64,000 nt of DNA from Brachypterus glaber (lineage: Eukaryota; Arthropoda; Insecta; Coleoptera; Kateretidae). The notes beneath the pieces were generated by a model, which ran no database searches, was not told the DNA's origin, and saw nothing but the letters and a program-made list of their open reading frames with translations. How positions within the stretch are numbered: position 1 is the stretch's first letter; every line of letters begins with the position of its first letter. A program made the position numbers and the translations under genes. The stretch is taken from positions 45,087,249 through 45,151,248 of the forward strand of contig OY294050.1 of NCBI GenBank assembly GCA_958510825.1, written 5' to 3'. Positions 63,750 through 64,000 of the stretch are shown here, one piece after another.

Positions 63750-64000
63750 CTGTGAAAAAATGTAAAAACTGCTGTCAACTAATTAACACTCTTTCCTATT
63801 TCTTTTTAGAAAAATGTTTATTTAAAAAAAGGGAAAGAATTAAACAATTGGCCAAGTGCGAGTAGACTCACGCACTGAGGTTTCAGTAGTTAGCGTTTTT
63901 TTGATTTTTAATATCAACTTTTATGCTTTTTGTTAAGGTAATATGTTTTTTTCACTACTAGTATACCAGCTTTAGAACATACCATTATTTATCATGTTTT
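63750..64000. mobile_element. Intron sequence ending in a family V terminus
   Basis: From about 63945, TTTTTTCACTACTAG with CAGCTTTAGAACATACCATT and ATTTATCATGTTTT matches the end of family V (8450-8490 reversed, 25840-25900). The V copy continues beyond the window. The rest shows nothing. Confidence 0.6.

Overview
This window looks like a contig from an AT-rich, repeat-heavy insect nuclear genome. A beetle is my guess, but nothing in the window proves the order. The evidence is spliceosomal gene structure (GT/AG introns of 1 to 14 kb), insect-style non-LTR and Penelope-like retroelements, and dozens of short inverted-repeat elements. Two host genes are recognisable and they converge. The last exon of an unidentified Ser/Lys/Glu-rich disordered protein lies on the + strand at 2-2179. 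The C-terminal half of POSH (plenty of SH3s, the SH3RF-type E3 ligase and JNK scaffold) lies on the - strand in seven exons between 63749 and 34794.

The POSH exons are 63749-63595, 53760-53550, 52254-52050, 50827-50487, 43556-43402, 37042-36920 and 35079-34794. All joins keep frame and give 491 codons plus a stop: Ser/Pro-rich linker, third SH3, basic Ser/Thr linker, fourth SH3. The RING and first two SH3 domains must lie beyond the right edge.

From 2180 to 34793 (intergenic) and in every large POSH intron, the sequence is mostly transposon debris. The dominant class is foldback or MITE-like elements 0.1-1.8 kb long whose ends often read TA-CAGGGTG...CACCCTG-TA. Several are almost perfect giant hairpins (5869-7040, 32427-33967, 43668-44716, 49218-50390). 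Repeated families include one here called W (329 bp, conserved hairpin, about 9-bp target duplication), K (GTATATTAAAGTACTAG end), P (CCCAGGTAGC end, about 770 bp) and V (CACTACTAGC ends). Two larger retroelements sit in the 9.8-kb POSH intron: a GIY-YIG Penelope-like element with an intact reverse-transcriptase ORF (54478-56915) and a non-LTR retrotransposon of CR1/jockey type (57287-60396) nested inside a MITE. A second Penelope copy is a head-to-head inverted dimer with a 12-bp target duplication (61686-62532).

The most notable hidden signal is ribozyme-like. A hammerhead fold with all conserved core bases, three pairing stems and a GUC cleavage site is at 16505-16549 (+). A variant fold, with one extra U after the CUGANGA box and a self-complementary stem III without a loop, recurs at the 3' ends of the Penelope copies and at 47860-47899. 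No bacterial features, CRISPR arrays or convincing functional tRNA genes were seen. There is a 200-bp assembly gap at 20165-20364.
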